This document shows, piece after piece, positions 16,277-26,219 of a stretch of 64,000 nucleotides of DNA. Every line of letters begins with the position of its first letter. Within the stretch, counting starts at the first letter, position 1. The notes under the pieces were generated by a model that had not been told where the DNA came from, searched no databases, and was given only the letters and a program-made list of their open reading frames with translations. A program made the translations under genes and the position numbers. Origin of the DNA: an uncultured Treponema sp. (GTDB lineage Bacteria > Spirochaetota > Spirochaetia > Treponematales > Treponemataceae); NCBI GenBank assembly GCA_947177175.1, contig CAMWTK010000001.1:36187-100186 (forward strand), in the 5' to 3' direction.

Positions 16277-17566
16277 TTACTTCCAGAACTCATCCAGCAG
16301 CTCCGTCTTGATGCCCGTCTCCGAGCGGTCAAAACAATCTGCCAGAATCTTCCAGCCCAAATCCAACGCCTCTTCCAAAGAAATGTTGACGGACAAATCC
16401 ATCATTTTCTTCTCGAACTGCTCGCCGTATTTCAGCAGTTTCTCGTCCCACTTCGACATCATAAAGCCCATGGATTTTTTCTCCACGGTGTCCTTGTAAG
16501 ACGAATACAGACGAATCATCGCGTCCATGAGCGCACGGTGATCCTTGCGGGTCTTGCCGTTGACGTTCTGCTTCAGGCGGGACAACGAGCCGAACGGTTC
16601 GATACGACCGCCCTTCAGATAGTACTGCCCCTCGGTGATATAGCCCGTGTTGTCGGGAACGGGATGCGTCACGTCGTCGCCCGGCATCGTCGTGACCGCC
16701 AAAATCGTCACCGACCCCGAATCGGCAAAGTCAACCGCCTTCTCATACCGCGCCGCCAACTGCGAGTACAAATCGCCCGGATAACCGCGGTTTGACGGCA
16801 CCTGCTCCTGCGTAATCGCAATTTCCTTCATGCTGTCGGCATAGTTCGTCATGTCGGTCAGCAGCACCAGCACGTCCTTCCCCTGCAACGCGAACTGCTC
16901 CGCGACCGCAAGCGACATATCAGGAATCTTGATACATTCGACCGTCGGATCCGCCGCCGTATGAATGAACATGACCGTCTTGCTCAGCGATCCGCCCTCC
17001 TCAAGCGTCTTCTTGAAGAAGAGGAAGTCGTCGTATTTCAGTCCCATGCCGCCAAGGATGATAACGTCCGCTGCCGCCTGCATCGCAATGCGCGCGAGCA
17101 GCTGATTGTACGGCTCGCCCGAAATAGAGAAAATCGGCAGTTTCTGAGAGACGACCAGCGTGTTGAACATATCAATCATCGGGATATTCGTCCTCATCAT
17201 GCGCTCCGCCAAAATACGCTTTGACGGATTGACCGACGGACCGCCAATCGGCTTGAGGTTTTCTGCCAGCGTCGGGCCGTTGTCGCGCGGGTCACCCGAA
17301 CCGTTGAAAATGCGCCCGAGCAGATCATCGGTGAACGACACTTCCATTTCGTGTCCCAAAAAGCGAATCTGATCGCCCGTCGAGACACCGCGTCCGCCCG
17401 CAAACACCTGCAAAGAAACCAAATCGCCGTCAATCTTGTTGACTTCGGCAAGCGACTTGCCGAACCGCGTCGTGATTTCCGCAAGCTCGTTGTATTTTAC
17501 GCCATCAGCACGAACGGTGATGACGGAACCCGCGATAGATTCAATCTTGCTATAAACTTTGTTCAT
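16277..17566 (-). CDS. atpB: V-type ATPase subunit B
   Basis: Non-catalytic subunit of the A3B3 head, 429 residues. It has the F1/V1 alpha/beta fold without a complete P-loop; the E-P-Y-N-Q-L-L-A-R segment replaces it, as expected for B subunits. The typical [17 protein letters not shown] motif is present at about residues 75-95. It starts 2 nt after the atpA stop and is part of the same operon. Confidence 0.95.
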   Translation of the reverse strand: MNKVYSKIESIAGSVITVRADGVKYNELAEITTRFGKSLAEVNKIDGDLVSLQVFAGGRGVSTGDQIRFLGHEMEVSFTDDLLGRIFNGSGDPRDNGPTLAENLKPIGGPSVNPSKRILAERMMRTNIPMIDMFNTLVVSQKLPIFSISGEPYNQLLARIAMQAAADVIILGGMGLKYDDFLFFKKTLEEGGSLSKTVMFIHTAADPTVECIKIPDMSLAVAEQFALQGKDVLVLLTDMTNYADSMKEIAITQEQVPSNRGYPGDLYSQLAARYEKAVDFADSGSVTILAVTTMPGDDVTHPVPDNTGYITEGQYYLKGGRIEPFGSLSRLKQNVNGKTRKDHRALMDAMIRLYSSYKDTVEKKSMGFMMSKWDEKLLKYGEQFEKKMMDLSVNISLEEALDLGWKILADCFDRSETGIKTELLDEFWK

Positions 17567-17568
17567 CG

Positions 17569-19341
17569 TTATTCACCGTCCTTTTTGAGCAGGTTTTCCG
17601 CTTCCGCCGTCAACGTGCCGGATTTCGACGCATACAGCTCGTCGATTTCGGTCTCCGTTTTTTTGAAAGCGTCGCTTTCAAATTCAGTGTAGTTCCAGTC
17701 CAGGAATTTCTGGCGCAGCGCGTTGAAATAGGTACGCGCCTCTTCCTTGTCCGCCAACTTGAATTCCGATCCGAGCACTTTAAGGATTTTCGCCAAGTCG
17801 TACCGCTGACGCTCAACCGTCGCGTTCGCGTCCGTATCGTCAAAGGAGTTCTGCTGGAAATACACCGCGTCAAGCATCTCTTCTTTAAGATACACGATAT
17901 AATCTTCCAGCGATGTGCCTTCCTCACCGACGACCTTCATCATCTGCCCGACTTCCACGCCGCGCAACAAAATGCCCCGGCAGTACGCGACGCGATCGTC
18001 ATCGATAACGCCGTGATACTTCGACCAAGAAATGAGCGGATCGATTGCGGGATACTTACGCGCATCAGAACGCTCGCGGCTCAGCCCGTGGAACGCGCCC
18101 ACGACTTTCAAAGTCGCCTGCGTGACCGGCTCCTCAAAGTTGCCGCCGGCAGGAGAAACCGTGCCGCCAATCGTAACCGAGCCTTTGCTGCCGTCAGGCA
18201 GACGCACCTGCCCGGCGCGCTCGTAGAATGCCGCGATATAACTTTCCAGATACGCCGGGAACGCCTCCTCGCCCGGAATCTCTTCCAGACGACCAGACAT
18301 CTCGCGCATGGCCTGCGCCCAACGGGACGTAGAATCCGCCAGCATCAGGACGTTCAGCCCCATCTGGCGGTAGTATTCCGCCAGCGTCACCGCCGTGTAC
18401 ACGGACGCTTCGCGGGAAGCGACCGGCATTGACGAGGTATTGCAGATGATAATCGTGCGCTCCATCAAGGACTTGCCCGTCTTGGGATCTTTGAGTTCGG
18501 GGAATTCGGTCAACGTCTCCACGACCTCGCCCGCACGTTCGCCACACGCCGCGATGATAACAATGTCAACGTCGGCATATTTTGATGTCGTGTGCTGCAA
18601 AACCGTCTTTCCCGCACCGAACGGACCGGGAATACAGTACGTGCCGCCACGCGCCACGGGGAAGAACGTGTCGATAAGGCGCACTTTCGTCCCCATTGTC
18701 TCTGTCGGTGCAAGGCGTTCCGCGTAACAATCCACCGCGCGTTTTACCGGCCAGCGGAAAGACATCGTAATGTCATAATCCTTGCCTTTCTCGTCGGTGA
18801 CGGTCGCAACCGTGTCGCGGATAGTGTAACTGCCCGCAGCAGCGATTTTTTTGACCGTGTACGTGCCGTACATATCGAACGGAACGAAAATCTTGTGCGT
18901 GAACGGTCCCTCGGGCACCGTCCCCACATATTCGCCGCGGCGCACCACATCGCCCTCTTTTACCGTCGGCGTGAAATCCCATTTTTTCTGCGCGTCCAGC
19001 GGGTCAACATAAATGCCGCGCTCCAAGAAATATCCCGCCTTTTCCGCAAGCAGGGGCAACGGATTCTGCAAACCGTCATACACCTGACCGAGCAGTCCCG
19101 GCCCAAGCTCCGCAGAAAGCAGGTCGCCCGTAAACTCGACCGGGTCGCCCGCCTTGATGCCTTTCGTCATCTCGTAGACCTGCATCTGCGCCGTATTTCC
19201 GCGAATGCGGATCACTTCGCTTTTGAGGCTTGAGCCATCAACTTTGACGTAGCCAACTTCGTTCATAGTAATCGTTCCGCTGAATTCGACCGAAACCATA
19301 TTACCATTGACGGCAACTACCTTACCTTTTGTATCCGTCAT
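17569..19341 (-). CDS. atpA: V-type ATPase subunit A (catalytic)
   Basis: Catalytic subunit of 590 residues. The P-loop GPFGAGKT is at residues 239-246, and the A-type 'non-homologous' insert precedes it. The start overlaps the DUF2764 gene by 4 nt. Together with B, D, E, I and K it makes a membrane ion pump or ATP synthase. Spirochaetes such as T. pallidum and Borrelia use this V-type enzyme in place of an F-type one; no F-type genes are in this window. Confidence 0.96.
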   Translation of the reverse strand: MTDTKGKVVAVNGNMVSVEFSGTITMNEVGYVKVDGSSLKSEVIRIRGNTAQMQVYEMTKGIKAGDPVEFTGDLLSAELGPGLLGQVYDGLQNPLPLLAEKAGYFLERGIYVDPLDAQKKWDFTPTVKEGDVVRRGEYVGTVPEGPFTHKIFVPFDMYGTYTVKKIAAAGSYTIRDTVATVTDEKGKDYDITMSFRWPVKRAVDCYAERLAPTETMGTKVRLIDTFFPVARGGTYCIPGPFGAGKTVLQHTTSKYADVDIVIIAACGERAGEVVETLTEFPELKDPKTGKSLMERTIIICNTSSMPVASREASVYTAVTLAEYYRQMGLNVLMLADSTSRWAQAMREMSGRLEEIPGEEAFPAYLESYIAAFYERAGQVRLPDGSKGSVTIGGTVSPAGGNFEEPVTQATLKVVGAFHGLSRERSDARKYPAIDPLISWSKYHGVIDDDRVAYCRGILLRGVEVGQMMKVVGEEGTSLEDYIVYLKEEMLDAVYFQQNSFDDTDANATVERQRYDLAKILKVLGSEFKLADKEEARTYFNALRQKFLDWNYTEFESDAFKKTETEIDELYASKSGTLTAEAENLLKKDGE

Positions 19342-19904
19342 TTCGTATCTCCTGATGCCCCTGCCGTTCCAGCAGCAAGGATTCTATCGTAAATTTTATG
19401 GTAGGAAGCCATACCTATCTCCGCGCTGAACTTCTTCATGCGTGCCGCCAGCTTGAGCTTAATGCCGTAGGCGAACACGGCATCGGTGGAAAACCCGTCC
19501 AACGGCGTGATGTTCTCAATGACGCGCACACGGTATTGATTCAAAAACTGCTCCGCGGCAAGCGGGCTGTCCATGCCGGCCGCCGTCCGGGCAGCCTGCA
19601 CGGCATCGGGAGACAAGGAAAGACCGTTCGCGTCGAATTTTTTCTTCATATTCAGCGCACGAATCTGAGCAAGCGCGACGCGGAGACTGCGCTCCTGACC
19701 GTACCATGCGTCTACCAATGCAGAACCGGTCTTGGTTTCGTCCCGCGGCGGCTCCAAGGAAAGTTCCTCAAGGATTTTCTGATCATCTCTTGCCAGAAAA
19801 CGGGAACAGAGCTCGGTAAAGTTTTCTTCCGTAATGGGCAGCGGCGTTCTGTCATCGCTCACGGAAAACGACGGCAGCTGCGCCACAAGGTAGTACTGCT
19901 TCAC
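19338..19904 (-). CDS. V-ATPase operon protein, DUF2764 family
   Basis: A 188-residue, largely helical protein starting MKQYYLVAQLPSFSVSDDRTP. The gene sits between atpE and atpA with 4-nt overlaps on both sides, exactly where T. pallidum has its DUF2764 gene. Family membership comes from this N-terminal motif and from position. Lacking other candidates in the operon, it may fill the role of the small archaeal-type C or F subunit, but this is inference. Confidence 0.8.
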   Translation of the reverse strand: MKQYYLVAQLPSFSVSDDRTPLPITEENFTELCSRFLARDDQKILEELSLEPPRDETKTGSALVDAWYGQERSLRVALAQIRALNMKKKFDANGLSLSPDAVQAARTAAGMDSPLAAEQFLNQYRVRVIENITPLDGFSTDAVFAYGIKLKLAARMKKFSAEIGMASYHKIYDRILAAGTAGASGDTK

Positions 19905-20515
19905 TCTTGTACTGCCCCTTTCAGAATCGCGGCGACGCGCGGATTCAAGTATGCCGAGAACAAATCTGCCACCGCCTCGGCGGAATAGTCATAATAGGCA
20001 GCCCCGTCTTTCAGCCCCACATGGAAGCCGCCGCCGATAGCATTGTCCGCTTTGAGCGTAAGCCCTTTGGCAATCTCCGCCTTGAGCGCGGCGGTCAGGT
20101 TCGACTCGACAGCCTTCAAGTCCTTTTCGTTCAGGAGCACCGTCAAATCGCCCGCGTCCGACTTCTTCGCCCATTCCTTGACGGTCTCAGGAATCAGCGC
20201 CGCAAGCAGCTTCGCGTCATAGGCACGTTCCGTCTCCGCGCTGACGATCGCGGAAAGCTCCGCCTCAACGCTCTTGCGGAACGAAAGCACCAAATTCCGG
20301 CTTGCCTGCGCGATTGCGTCTTCGCTCGCCTTCTCAAAACGCGCCGTCTCGTCTTTTGCCTGCTTGACAATAGCATCCGCTTCTTCTTTTGCCTTGGCAA
20401 TGATTTTTGCGGCTTCTTTTTCTGCCGCAGCAATCGTTTCGGAAGCGGACGTTTCTGCAGCGGCGACACCATCTTTTTTAATCTTGTCGATTAATTCCTG
20501 TAACTGGACGTCCAT
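19901..20515 (-). CDS. atpE: V-type ATPase subunit E (peripheral stalk)
   Basis: A 204-residue peripheral stalk subunit. The N-terminal 100 residues are a highly charged, alanine-rich helix (A-A-A-E-K-E-A-A-K-I-I-A-K-A-K-E-E-A) and the C-terminal half is a compact alpha/beta domain, the E subunit layout. First gene of the operon. The frame is open much further upstream, but that extension is antisense-like and runs into the neighbouring gene; ATG at 20515 has a GAGG site and follows the promoter. Confidence 0.9.
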   Translation of the reverse strand: MDVQLQELIDKIKKDGVAAAETSASETIAAAEKEAAKIIAKAKEEADAIVKQAKDETARFEKASEDAIAQASRNLVLSFRKSVEAELSAIVSAETERAYDAKLLAALIPETVKEWAKKSDAGDLTVLLNEKDLKAVESNLTAALKAEIAKGLTLKADNAIGGGFHVGLKDGAAYYDYSAEAVADLFSAYLNPRVAAILKGAVQE

Positions 20516-20575
20516 GCGAACCTCGCTCAATATAAATTTGTACAACGATAACAGACGGACTGTATGCAATCCGTT

Positions 20576-20604
20576 ATTATCTATGATACAACAGATTGCG
20601 CCAA
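20576..20604 (-). promoter_or_regulatory. Probable sigma70-like promoter of the V-ATPase operon
   Basis: TTGGCG (20599-20604), 17-nt spacer, GATAAT (20576-20581) on the minus strand, about 60 nt ahead of atpE. The -35 box overlaps the AT-rich inverted repeat by two bases. Other TTG-rich boxes are nearby, so the exact start is uncertain. Confidence 0.45.
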
Positions 20605-20637
20605 AATACAACAATTTTTGCAATATTTTTGTATTTT
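20603..20637 (-). terminator. AT-rich inverted repeat at the end of the flagellar operon
   Basis: AAAATACAA and TTGTATTTT form a perfect 9-bp inverted repeat around a 17-nt loop, directly at the stop codon of the last flagellar-operon gene. It could act as a weak terminator between that operon and the V-ATPase promoter, or as an operator. Confidence 0.4.
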
Positions 20638-21365
20638 TATGCCCCCATATCAAGCGCGAACTGGACTTCCGTGGTAGAACGTCCGAGCGCGGTGGCGATT
20701 TCCTCCACCGATTCCCCGCGGTCGTAGCGTTCGCGGACAAGCGTACCGAAATCTTTCTTCTGCCGCACCGGATCGTCGGCATACGTGACGTTCGGTCCGA
20801 TGACGGGCATCGACGTGTACGACGTGCCGTCCTGCATGACCGTGAACACGTTCGCTTCCGGCAGCACCGGCGCGTCGTCGAACAAATCGCCCTGCTGCGC
20901 CACGTTTTTTTTCGTCTCCATGACGGCAAGCGGCTCATGCACCGGCGGCAATCCCGCCGCCTCACGCAGATATTGTTCCGCGGCACGGCTCGCCATCGCC
21001 GCACGACCTTTCTGCCGCCGGTAACCGTCCTGCAAGGACGCGGTCTGCTGCACCCGTTGGGCAAACAGCTGCGCCTGCAAATGGCTCAGTTTTTCAATCT
21101 CGCTTTTTGCGACCGTCATGTGGCGGTCTGCCTCCGCGACGGCCGCCTTGAACTCGCGCATATAGTCCTGGTACAGCGTGATATTGCGGTCTGTCTGGCG
21201 GTTCATGTCGGCGATAATCAGATCCATCTCACGCTTTGCCGTGCCGATAACCTCGTCCTTTTTGTCGGAAATCTTTTTTTTGAACGTGAGGACGAGCGCA
21301 ACATCAAGCACGATATTGCAGACAATCAGAAACCCCGCTAAAAATGCGATGCCAATCCCACCCAT
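20637..21365 (-). CDS. Membrane-anchored coiled-coil protein with C-terminal helix-turn-helix-like segment
   Basis: A 242-residue protein with an N-terminal membrane segment (A-F-L-A-G-F-L-I-V-C-N-I-V-L-D-V-A-L-V-L), a long charged helix (residues about 30-140) and a C-terminal segment G-E-S-V-E-E-I-A-T-A-L-G-R-S-T-T-E-V that looks like the short helix pair seen in DUF6115-type proteins. It is the last gene of the flagellar operon, 8 nt after its neighbour. Function unknown. Its place in the operon suggests a role in motility or cell envelope, as inference. Confidence 0.65.
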   Translation of the reverse strand: MGGIGIAFLAGFLIVCNIVLDVALVLTFKKKISDKKDEVIGTAKREMDLIIADMNRQTDRNITLYQDYMREFKAAVAEADRHMTVAKSEIEKLSHLQAQLFAQRVQQTASLQDGYRRQKGRAAMASRAAEQYLREAAGLPPVHEPLAVMETKKNVAQQGDLFDDAPVLPEANVFTVMQDGTSYTSMPVIGPNVTYADDPVRQKKDFGTLVRERYDRGESVEEIATALGRSTTEVQFALDMGA

Positions 21366-21373
21366 GCCCGCGC

Positions 21374-21706
21374 CTACCTCGTCACGTCAACGTGCCGGCC
21401 AAGAAACCCCTCGCGGATCTCCGTTTTTTTCGCCGCAGGGCTGCTTTCCCCGCCGCCATTCGGCTTGCCTTGCCGTTCCTGCTGCTGCGGATCACCGCCC
21501 CGGCCGTCGGGGTCAACGTGCGTGGGCTGTGCCTCCTCGTTCGCGGCGCGCTGCACGGTCTGCGCGCGCTCCTGCTGCTGCTGCACCATGCTCATCTCGC
21601 GCATCTGCTGGGCAAGCTGCGGCTGAAACTGGGCGTTCGCCACGTCGCGCGCGACATTCTGCATCTGCGAGTACATCGTCTGTAAGTCAATCGGCTGAAC
21701 TGCCAC
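21374..21706 (-). CDS. Small hydrophilic protein of the flagellar operon, unknown function
   Basis: 110 residues beginning (V/M)AVQPIDLQTMYSQMQNVA with a Gln-rich middle and a disordered Gly/Pro-rich C-terminal half. The GTG at 21706 is chosen because GGGGAG stands 5 nt before it and it lies 13 nt after the fapA stop; an ATG at 21748 would overlap fapA by 29 nt without a ribosome-binding site. Similar small proteins follow fapA in other treponemes, as far as I recall. No motif is recognised. Confidence 0.55.
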   Translation of the reverse strand: MAVQPIDLQTMYSQMQNVARDVANAQFQPQLAQQMREMSMVQQQQERAQTVQRAANEEAQPTHVDPDGRGGDPQQQERQGKPNGGGESSPAAKKTEIREGFLGRHVDVTR

Positions 21707-21719
21707 GTGCGCTCCCCGC

Positions 21720-23690
21720 CTATGCGTAGCCTTCCGGCTGACGGACATCGCTCATGTCAGGCTCTTCATATTTGCCGCGGCGCACGAAACCGTCCTCATA
21801 ATAGAACGACACGCTCTTCACTTCCGTGCGGACTTCTTCTTTCTCCTCGCGCACGTAAATCTTGACGCCGCTGTACACCGTTCCGCTCGCAACGACCTTT
21901 CCGACTGCCTTGAGCTCGCGTAGCCGTTCCTGAATCTGCGCGATTTCCTCGTTCAAACTATCATTTTTGAGCAGGATTTCGTCACGCTGCTTGTACAGCG
22001 CATGCAACGCATCCTCCTTATCCTTGGGAAGCGAGCGGCGCGTCTTTTGCAGGTTCTCAAGCGTGGCAATGTTCGGCTCAAGCTCTTCCAGTTTCTTGGC
22101 GTTGTCGGTCTGCTCGGTCTGCAACGCGACCACGCGGAGTTTTGCCTTGGGATCAATGCCCACCTCAAGGATGGTTTCCGTGCCGCCGTCGCGCGCGCCG
22201 ATATTTTTTGCCGCGATCAGCTCACACGCGAGCAGATGCCCGCCCGTAATCTGCGCTTTCTTGCCGTGCAGGATAATCTTATGCTGTGCGGACACGTCGC
22301 AGTTCATCAGCGAGTCCGACACCACGACATTCTCGCCCACCGTAATCTTGGTGTTCTGAATGAATTTCGCCCACAGCGTTCCCTCGCAGGTGACCGTTCC
22401 CTCGTCGCGCCCCATAATACCCTGCGAAACGAAGATATCGGCATCGCTCTGCAAATGGCACGCGCCAACTGCCCCCATGATCTCGATGTTTCCGCTCGCC
22501 TTGATATTGAAGCCGTCCTCCACCGATCCTTTGCAGATGACTTTGCCCAAAAAGTCGATGTTGCCCGTCTTGATGTTCACGCCGTCCACTTCCATGACCG
22601 GCTCGACGTAAATCTTATTGTTGATGAGCAGAACCTGCCCGTTGCAGTCGGCGATAATCGTCGCTCCGTCCTCGCCCACAGAGACATTCTTTCCCAGCGG
22701 GAACGCGATGTCGCGCCCGTCGTCGGCTTCCAGGTACCGGCCGAACACCGTCTTGCCCGCCCGGCCTTTCTCCGCGGGATGCTTGATGGCAAGCGGCTGA
22801 CCTTGCACGACGTTCTGCACCTGATTCAGTTCCTTATAATTGACCTGCCCGCTCTCGCTTTCTTTCGCGCGCAGTTTCGTCCGGTCGGTCTCAAAATAGT
22901 ATTCGATGTAGGCATCCTTGCCGTTCTGCGGCACGACCGCCTCCGCGACGACGACCGGCTTGTCATACACGGGCGCGTCCACAAGCGCGGAAATTTTCTC
23001 GTCGGAGATACCCGCGCAGACCCCCTGCGTCTTCAGCGCCTTGACAATCAGCTGCGCGGTAATATCCGAGCCGCTCATCATCGGCGCGTTGATCGTGGCA
23101 GTCGCCCGCATTTCGTCCGACGACACCTCGATGACAAAAATCGCGTCGTTCGCGGCGTTGTGCTCATACGTGCCGACCAGGACATAGCCGTCTCCTGTTC
23201 CCCCGGCGACCGCTTCCTTGATTTTCTTTTCGTCAACCGTCAGCGTATCGGCGCGATTCACCTCAGCCATGACGGCATCGACGGCGACCGGCCGGCCCGC
23301 GCCTTCGGGAAGCACCACCTTGAGCGCGATGTCCGTGCCAAAATGATGCACGAAAAACACGCCGTCCTTGTCGTGGCTGACCGCTTCCTCGGCGACCGCC
23401 TCGCCCGCAGCGTCCTTCGCCTTTGCTTTCGCCTTGGTCGCGGCGATGACCTCAGAATTCGGATACGCAAGGATCGTCCACGGCTTCTTCGACAGCCCAA
23501 GGATGCCCGAAAACCCGCGCTCAACCACCTCGTATTCCAGATTGATGACCTTGCAGTCAAGCTGCACGGCGGCATCCGCCAGCGCCTCTTCCAGCGTGTC
23601 GGCACAGACTTCCACACAGCGGATTTCCCGGTCAGTTTTGAGACGATCAGCCAATTCGGTGCGGATTTTTTCAAGCGTGACTACCGGCAT
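21720..23690 (-). CDS. FapA-family protein (Jag-N-like domain plus DUF342 polymer-forming domain)
   Basis: A 656-residue cytoplasmic protein. The first 60 residues resemble the Jag N-terminal domain (E-V-V-E-R-G-F-S-G-I-L-G-L-S-K-K-P). Residues about 280-520 form the beta-helical DUF342/FapA core with repeated G-N-I-E-I-M-G-A-V / G-A-T-I-I-A-D-C-N-G strands, and a coiled coil closes the protein at about 525-610. It starts 1 nt before the sigma factor stop boundary, with no gap. FapA-type proteins occur in flagellar operons of spirochaetes. A scaffold role in the cell envelope is suggested for relatives, but its function is not known. Confidence 0.85.
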   Translation of the reverse strand: MPVVTLEKIRTELADRLKTDREIRCVEVCADTLEEALADAAVQLDCKVINLEYEVVERGFSGILGLSKKPWTILAYPNSEVIAATKAKAKAKDAAGEAVAEEAVSHDKDGVFFVHHFGTDIALKVVLPEGAGRPVAVDAVMAEVNRADTLTVDEKKIKEAVAGGTGDGYVLVGTYEHNAANDAIFVIEVSSDEMRATATINAPMMSGSDITAQLIVKALKTQGVCAGISDEKISALVDAPVYDKPVVVAEAVVPQNGKDAYIEYYFETDRTKLRAKESESGQVNYKELNQVQNVVQGQPLAIKHPAEKGRAGKTVFGRYLEADDGRDIAFPLGKNVSVGEDGATIIADCNGQVLLINNKIYVEPVMEVDGVNIKTGNIDFLGKVICKGSVEDGFNIKASGNIEIMGAVGACHLQSDADIFVSQGIMGRDEGTVTCEGTLWAKFIQNTKITVGENVVVSDSLMNCDVSAQHKIILHGKKAQITGGHLLACELIAAKNIGARDGGTETILEVGIDPKAKLRVVALQTEQTDNAKKLEELEPNIATLENLQKTRRSLPKDKEDALHALYKQRDEILLKNDSLNEEIAQIQERLRELKAVGKVVASGTVYSGVKIYVREEKEEVRTEVKSVSFYYEDGFVRRGKYEEPDMSDVRQPEGYA

Positions 23691-24488
23691 TTAAATAATT
23701 CCCTTGCGAAGGTTGGTGAGCTTCGCGCGCAGACGCAGGTTCGCCTTGGTATGCAACTGTGAGATGCGCGACTCGCTCACGTCCAGAACCTGCCCGATTT
23801 CCTTGAACGTCAGGTCCTCGTGATAATACAGCACGATGACCATTTTTTCCTTTTCGGGCAGCTCGTTAATCGCCTCGATAATGACCTTGCGGATTTCTTC
23901 CCGCTCCACCTGCACGTCAGGATTCAGGCTCGACGGGGATTCAATGGAATCGCCGATTGACATATGGTCGTTGTCGTCCCCCGAATACCACACGTCGTTC
24001 AGCGAAAGCACGCTCGTCCCGCTCACTTTCATCACCGTCTGCTGGAACGCCTCTTCGCTCATGTTCATTTCTTTGGCGACTTCCGCGTCCGTCGCCGGGC
24101 GGCCAAGCCGGGATTCCAGGTCACCGATGGTGTCCTCAATTTCCTTGGATTTCTGGCGCACCGAACGCGGCACCCAGTCGAGCTGGCGCATCTCGTCAAA
24201 AATAGCGCCGCGGATGCGCGTGACCGCATACGTCTTGAACTTCACGCCCTTGTCGGGGTCAAATTTGGTAATGGCATCCAGCAGGCCGAACTGCCCGAAT
24301 CCGACAAGGTCATCGAATTCAATGCTCGCGGGCAAGCCGACCGAAACCTTGCCGGCAACATATTTCACCAGCGGCATATACTGGCGGATAAACTTATCGC
24401 GCAAGGCGGAAGTTTTTGTCTTCTTGAATTCACGCCAGAGTCTGTTCTCTTCTTCTTCGTCAAGCGGCTGTGTCCGTACAAAATCCAT
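23691..24488 (-). CDS. fliA: RNA polymerase sigma factor, FliA/WhiG (sigma28) type
   Basis: A 265-residue group 3 sigma factor. Region 2 has F-D-D-L-V-G-F-G-Q-F-G-L-L-D-A-I and the sigma28-type F-K-T-Y-A-V-T-R-I-R-G-A-I-F-D-E-M-R. Region 3 follows, and region 4 contains the helix-turn-helix F-K-E-I-G-Q-V-L-D-V-S-E-S-R-I-S-Q. It directs transcription from promoters of the form TAAA-N15-CGATAA. Two such sites lie in this window, ahead of flbD and flgF, and the gene itself sits in the flbD operon, giving a positive loop. No anti-sigma FlgM is seen. Confidence 0.93.
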   Translation of the reverse strand: MDFVRTQPLDEEEENRLWREFKKTKTSALRDKFIRQYMPLVKYVAGKVSVGLPASIEFDDLVGFGQFGLLDAITKFDPDKGVKFKTYAVTRIRGAIFDEMRQLDWVPRSVRQKSKEIEDTIGDLESRLGRPATDAEVAKEMNMSEEAFQQTVMKVSGTSVLSLNDVWYSGDDNDHMSIGDSIESPSSLNPDVQVEREEIRKVIIEAINELPEKEKMVIVLYYHEDLTFKEIGQVLDVSESRISQLHTKANLRLRAKLTNLRKGII

Positions 24489-24505
24489 CTCTGATTACCC
24501 TTGTT

Positions 24506-25282
24506 CTATTCTCTTACCAATACCGTCCGTATCGCCTGCGCCATCAGCGACGCACTCTGCTCGCTCGCAGGAACGCCATCGGGGAACACCGACGACCGCG
24601 CTTTCTGCGGCACGTCCGCCTCGGCAAATTCGCTGTCTTCCACGACATTTTCCCCCGCCGTGTCTGCGGTATCGCCGCCGCCAAACGTGCTGATGTCGGG
24701 AAGCTCGCCCAAATCCGCGCCCGCAGCCGGTGCGGCAGTATATGACGGCGCGGACGGCTGCGGCATGACTTTTGCCGGCTTCTGCTCCGGTGCGGCGGAA
24801 GCGACCTGCGCAAGCCCCATCGGCGTAAACCCGGCAGACGATCCTGCCGGCGGCGGCACGGACGCACGATTCCCGTCCGGCACCGAAGCCGGCTCAGATA
24901 CCGGCGGCGCCGGCTGAGCGGCATCAGCGGATTCCTGTGCCGCCGTTTCCGTCTGCCGCAGGGCAGGACGGGTCAAAGCCACGTTGAAGCGCGGTCCCTG
25001 CTCCTCTTCGGGCAGGCGGTCGTCATCAACCGTAATATCAATCACGCCGCCGACCCGGGACATTTTCTCCGCAGGAGCGTCCAAATCCGCATCCGCCTGT
25101 CCGTCGGAAAGGAATTTCTGATTCAGGAACAGTATTCCGACGGTCATCACGCCGAAAAACAGCGCGCAGATGAGCGCGCGCAGCACGACATGACCGAAGC
25201 CGATGCCCGAGAATACTCCGACAAGAAATGACACGATGAACCCAAGTCCGGCGGAAATGCTTATGTACTTTGGGCTTATCAT
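24506..25282 (-). CDS. Membrane protein with disordered Ala/Pro-rich tail, unknown function
   Basis: 258 residues starting MISPKYISISAGLGFIVSF. Two hydrophobic helices (about 8-26 and 29-50) are followed by a long acidic, Pro/Ala-rich region with no fold I recognise. The ATG at 25282 is preferred since GGAGG lies about 10 nt upstream; ATGs at 25291 and 25300 are in frame. It lies between fleN and fliA in the flagellar operon, where T. pallidum also has a hypothetical gene. Likely inner membrane with a cytoplasmic tail. Confidence 0.65.
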   Translation of the reverse strand: MISPKYISISAGLGFIVSFLVGVFSGIGFGHVVLRALICALFFGVMTVGILFLNQKFLSDGQADADLDAPAEKMSRVGGVIDITVDDDRLPEEEQGPRFNVALTRPALRQTETAAQESADAAQPAPPVSEPASVPDGNRASVPPPAGSSAGFTPMGLAQVASAAPEQKPAKVMPQPSAPSYTAAPAAGADLGELPDISTFGGGDTADTAGENVVEDSEFAEADVPQKARSSVFPDGVPASEQSASLMAQAIRTVLVRE

Positions 25283-25349
25283 TTCTCCCATTCCTCCCAT
25301 CTATACAGATTACGGCAAAAATCCCGTTAGGTCAAGTTTTTTTTCCGGC

Positions 25350-26219
25350 TTACTTCTTGCGCATGAATTTCCGCAGGAAGCTCGAAACGCTCTCCGAACT
25401 GCCGAAATCGGTTTTCTCAATCCTGCCGACAATGTGCTTGACGCACTGCGCCGGTTTTGAGGTCGGGTTGACGATGATGAACGGCTTCTGCCGGATGACC
25501 GACTGCTGCACCGCCGCGTCGTCGTAGACGAACCCGATGTAATCGACCTTGAAGTTGAGGAACTGCGCCACGCTCGTGATAATGCGGTCGGAAATGCGCT
25601 TCGCCTCGTCCGCGCTGTGCACACGGTTGACCAGCAGCTTTATGCTGATTTCGCGGGCGGTCAGCTCCGTCGTGATGATTTTTATCATGCCGTATGCATC
25701 GGTAATCGCCGTCGGCTCGGGGGTCGTAACCACGAGCACCTCGTCCGCCGCCGCCACAAAGCGCAGCACGTTCTCCGCAATGCCCGCGCCCGTGTCGATG
25801 ATGATGATGTCCGCGTTGGCAAGCTGGCTGAACTGCTCGGCAAAGTAATCCAGCTCGGCGGGCGTGAGGTTCGCGATCTTCGAAAAACCGTTCGCGCCGG
25901 CAATAAACCTGATGCCGAATTCGGTGTCGAGGATGATGTCCCGCATCGTCTTCTGCTTGTTTATCACGTGCATCAGGTTGAACTGCGGCACGATATTCAG
26001 CAGCACGTTGACGTTCGCCATGCCGAGGTCGCCGTCAATCAGGATGACTTTTTTCCCCAGCTGCGCGTAGGCGATCGCCATGTTGACGGAAAGGTTCGTC
26101 TTGCCGACGCCGCCCTTTCCACTCGTGACGGCAATAATCCGTGTTTTGTGACCAGATGATGACGGGCTTCTGCCGTCTCTCTGCATCAGTTCCCTCAATT
26201 CCTGCGTCTGATCTTCCAT
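25350..26219 (-). CDS. fleN: MinD-like ATPase FlhG/FleN, flagellar number and placement regulator
   Basis: A 289-residue SIMIBI-class ATPase with the deviant Walker A SGKGGVGKT at residues 33-41 and Walker B I-I-I-I-D-T-G-A-G-I. It works with FlhF to set the number and place of flagella, in spirochaetes at the cell poles in the periplasm. The ATG overlaps the flhF stop by 1 nt. The N-terminal 25 residues (D-Q-T-Q-E-L-R-E-L-M) resemble the activator helix that stimulates FlhF GTPase in other bacteria. Confidence 0.9.
   Translation of the reverse strand: MEDQTQELRELMQRDGRSPSSSGHKTRIIAVTSGKGGVGKTNLSVNMAIAYAQLGKKVILIDGDLGMANVNVLLNIVPQFNLMHVINKQKTMRDIILDTEFGIRFIAGANGFSKIANLTPAELDYFAEQFSQLANADIIIIDTGAGIAENVLRFVAAADEVLVVTTPEPTAITDAYGMIKIITTELTAREISIKLLVNRVHSADEAKRISDRIITSVAQFLNFKVDYIGFVYDDAAVQQSVIRQKPFIIVNPTSKPAQCVKHIVGRIEKTDFGSSESVSSFLRKFMRKK

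Noticed and set aside
19901..21064. A 387-codon version of atpE
   Set aside because: The added N-terminal part is an Arg/Cys-rich shadow of the neighbouring coiled-coil gene; the promoter and GAGG site support the ATG at 20515.
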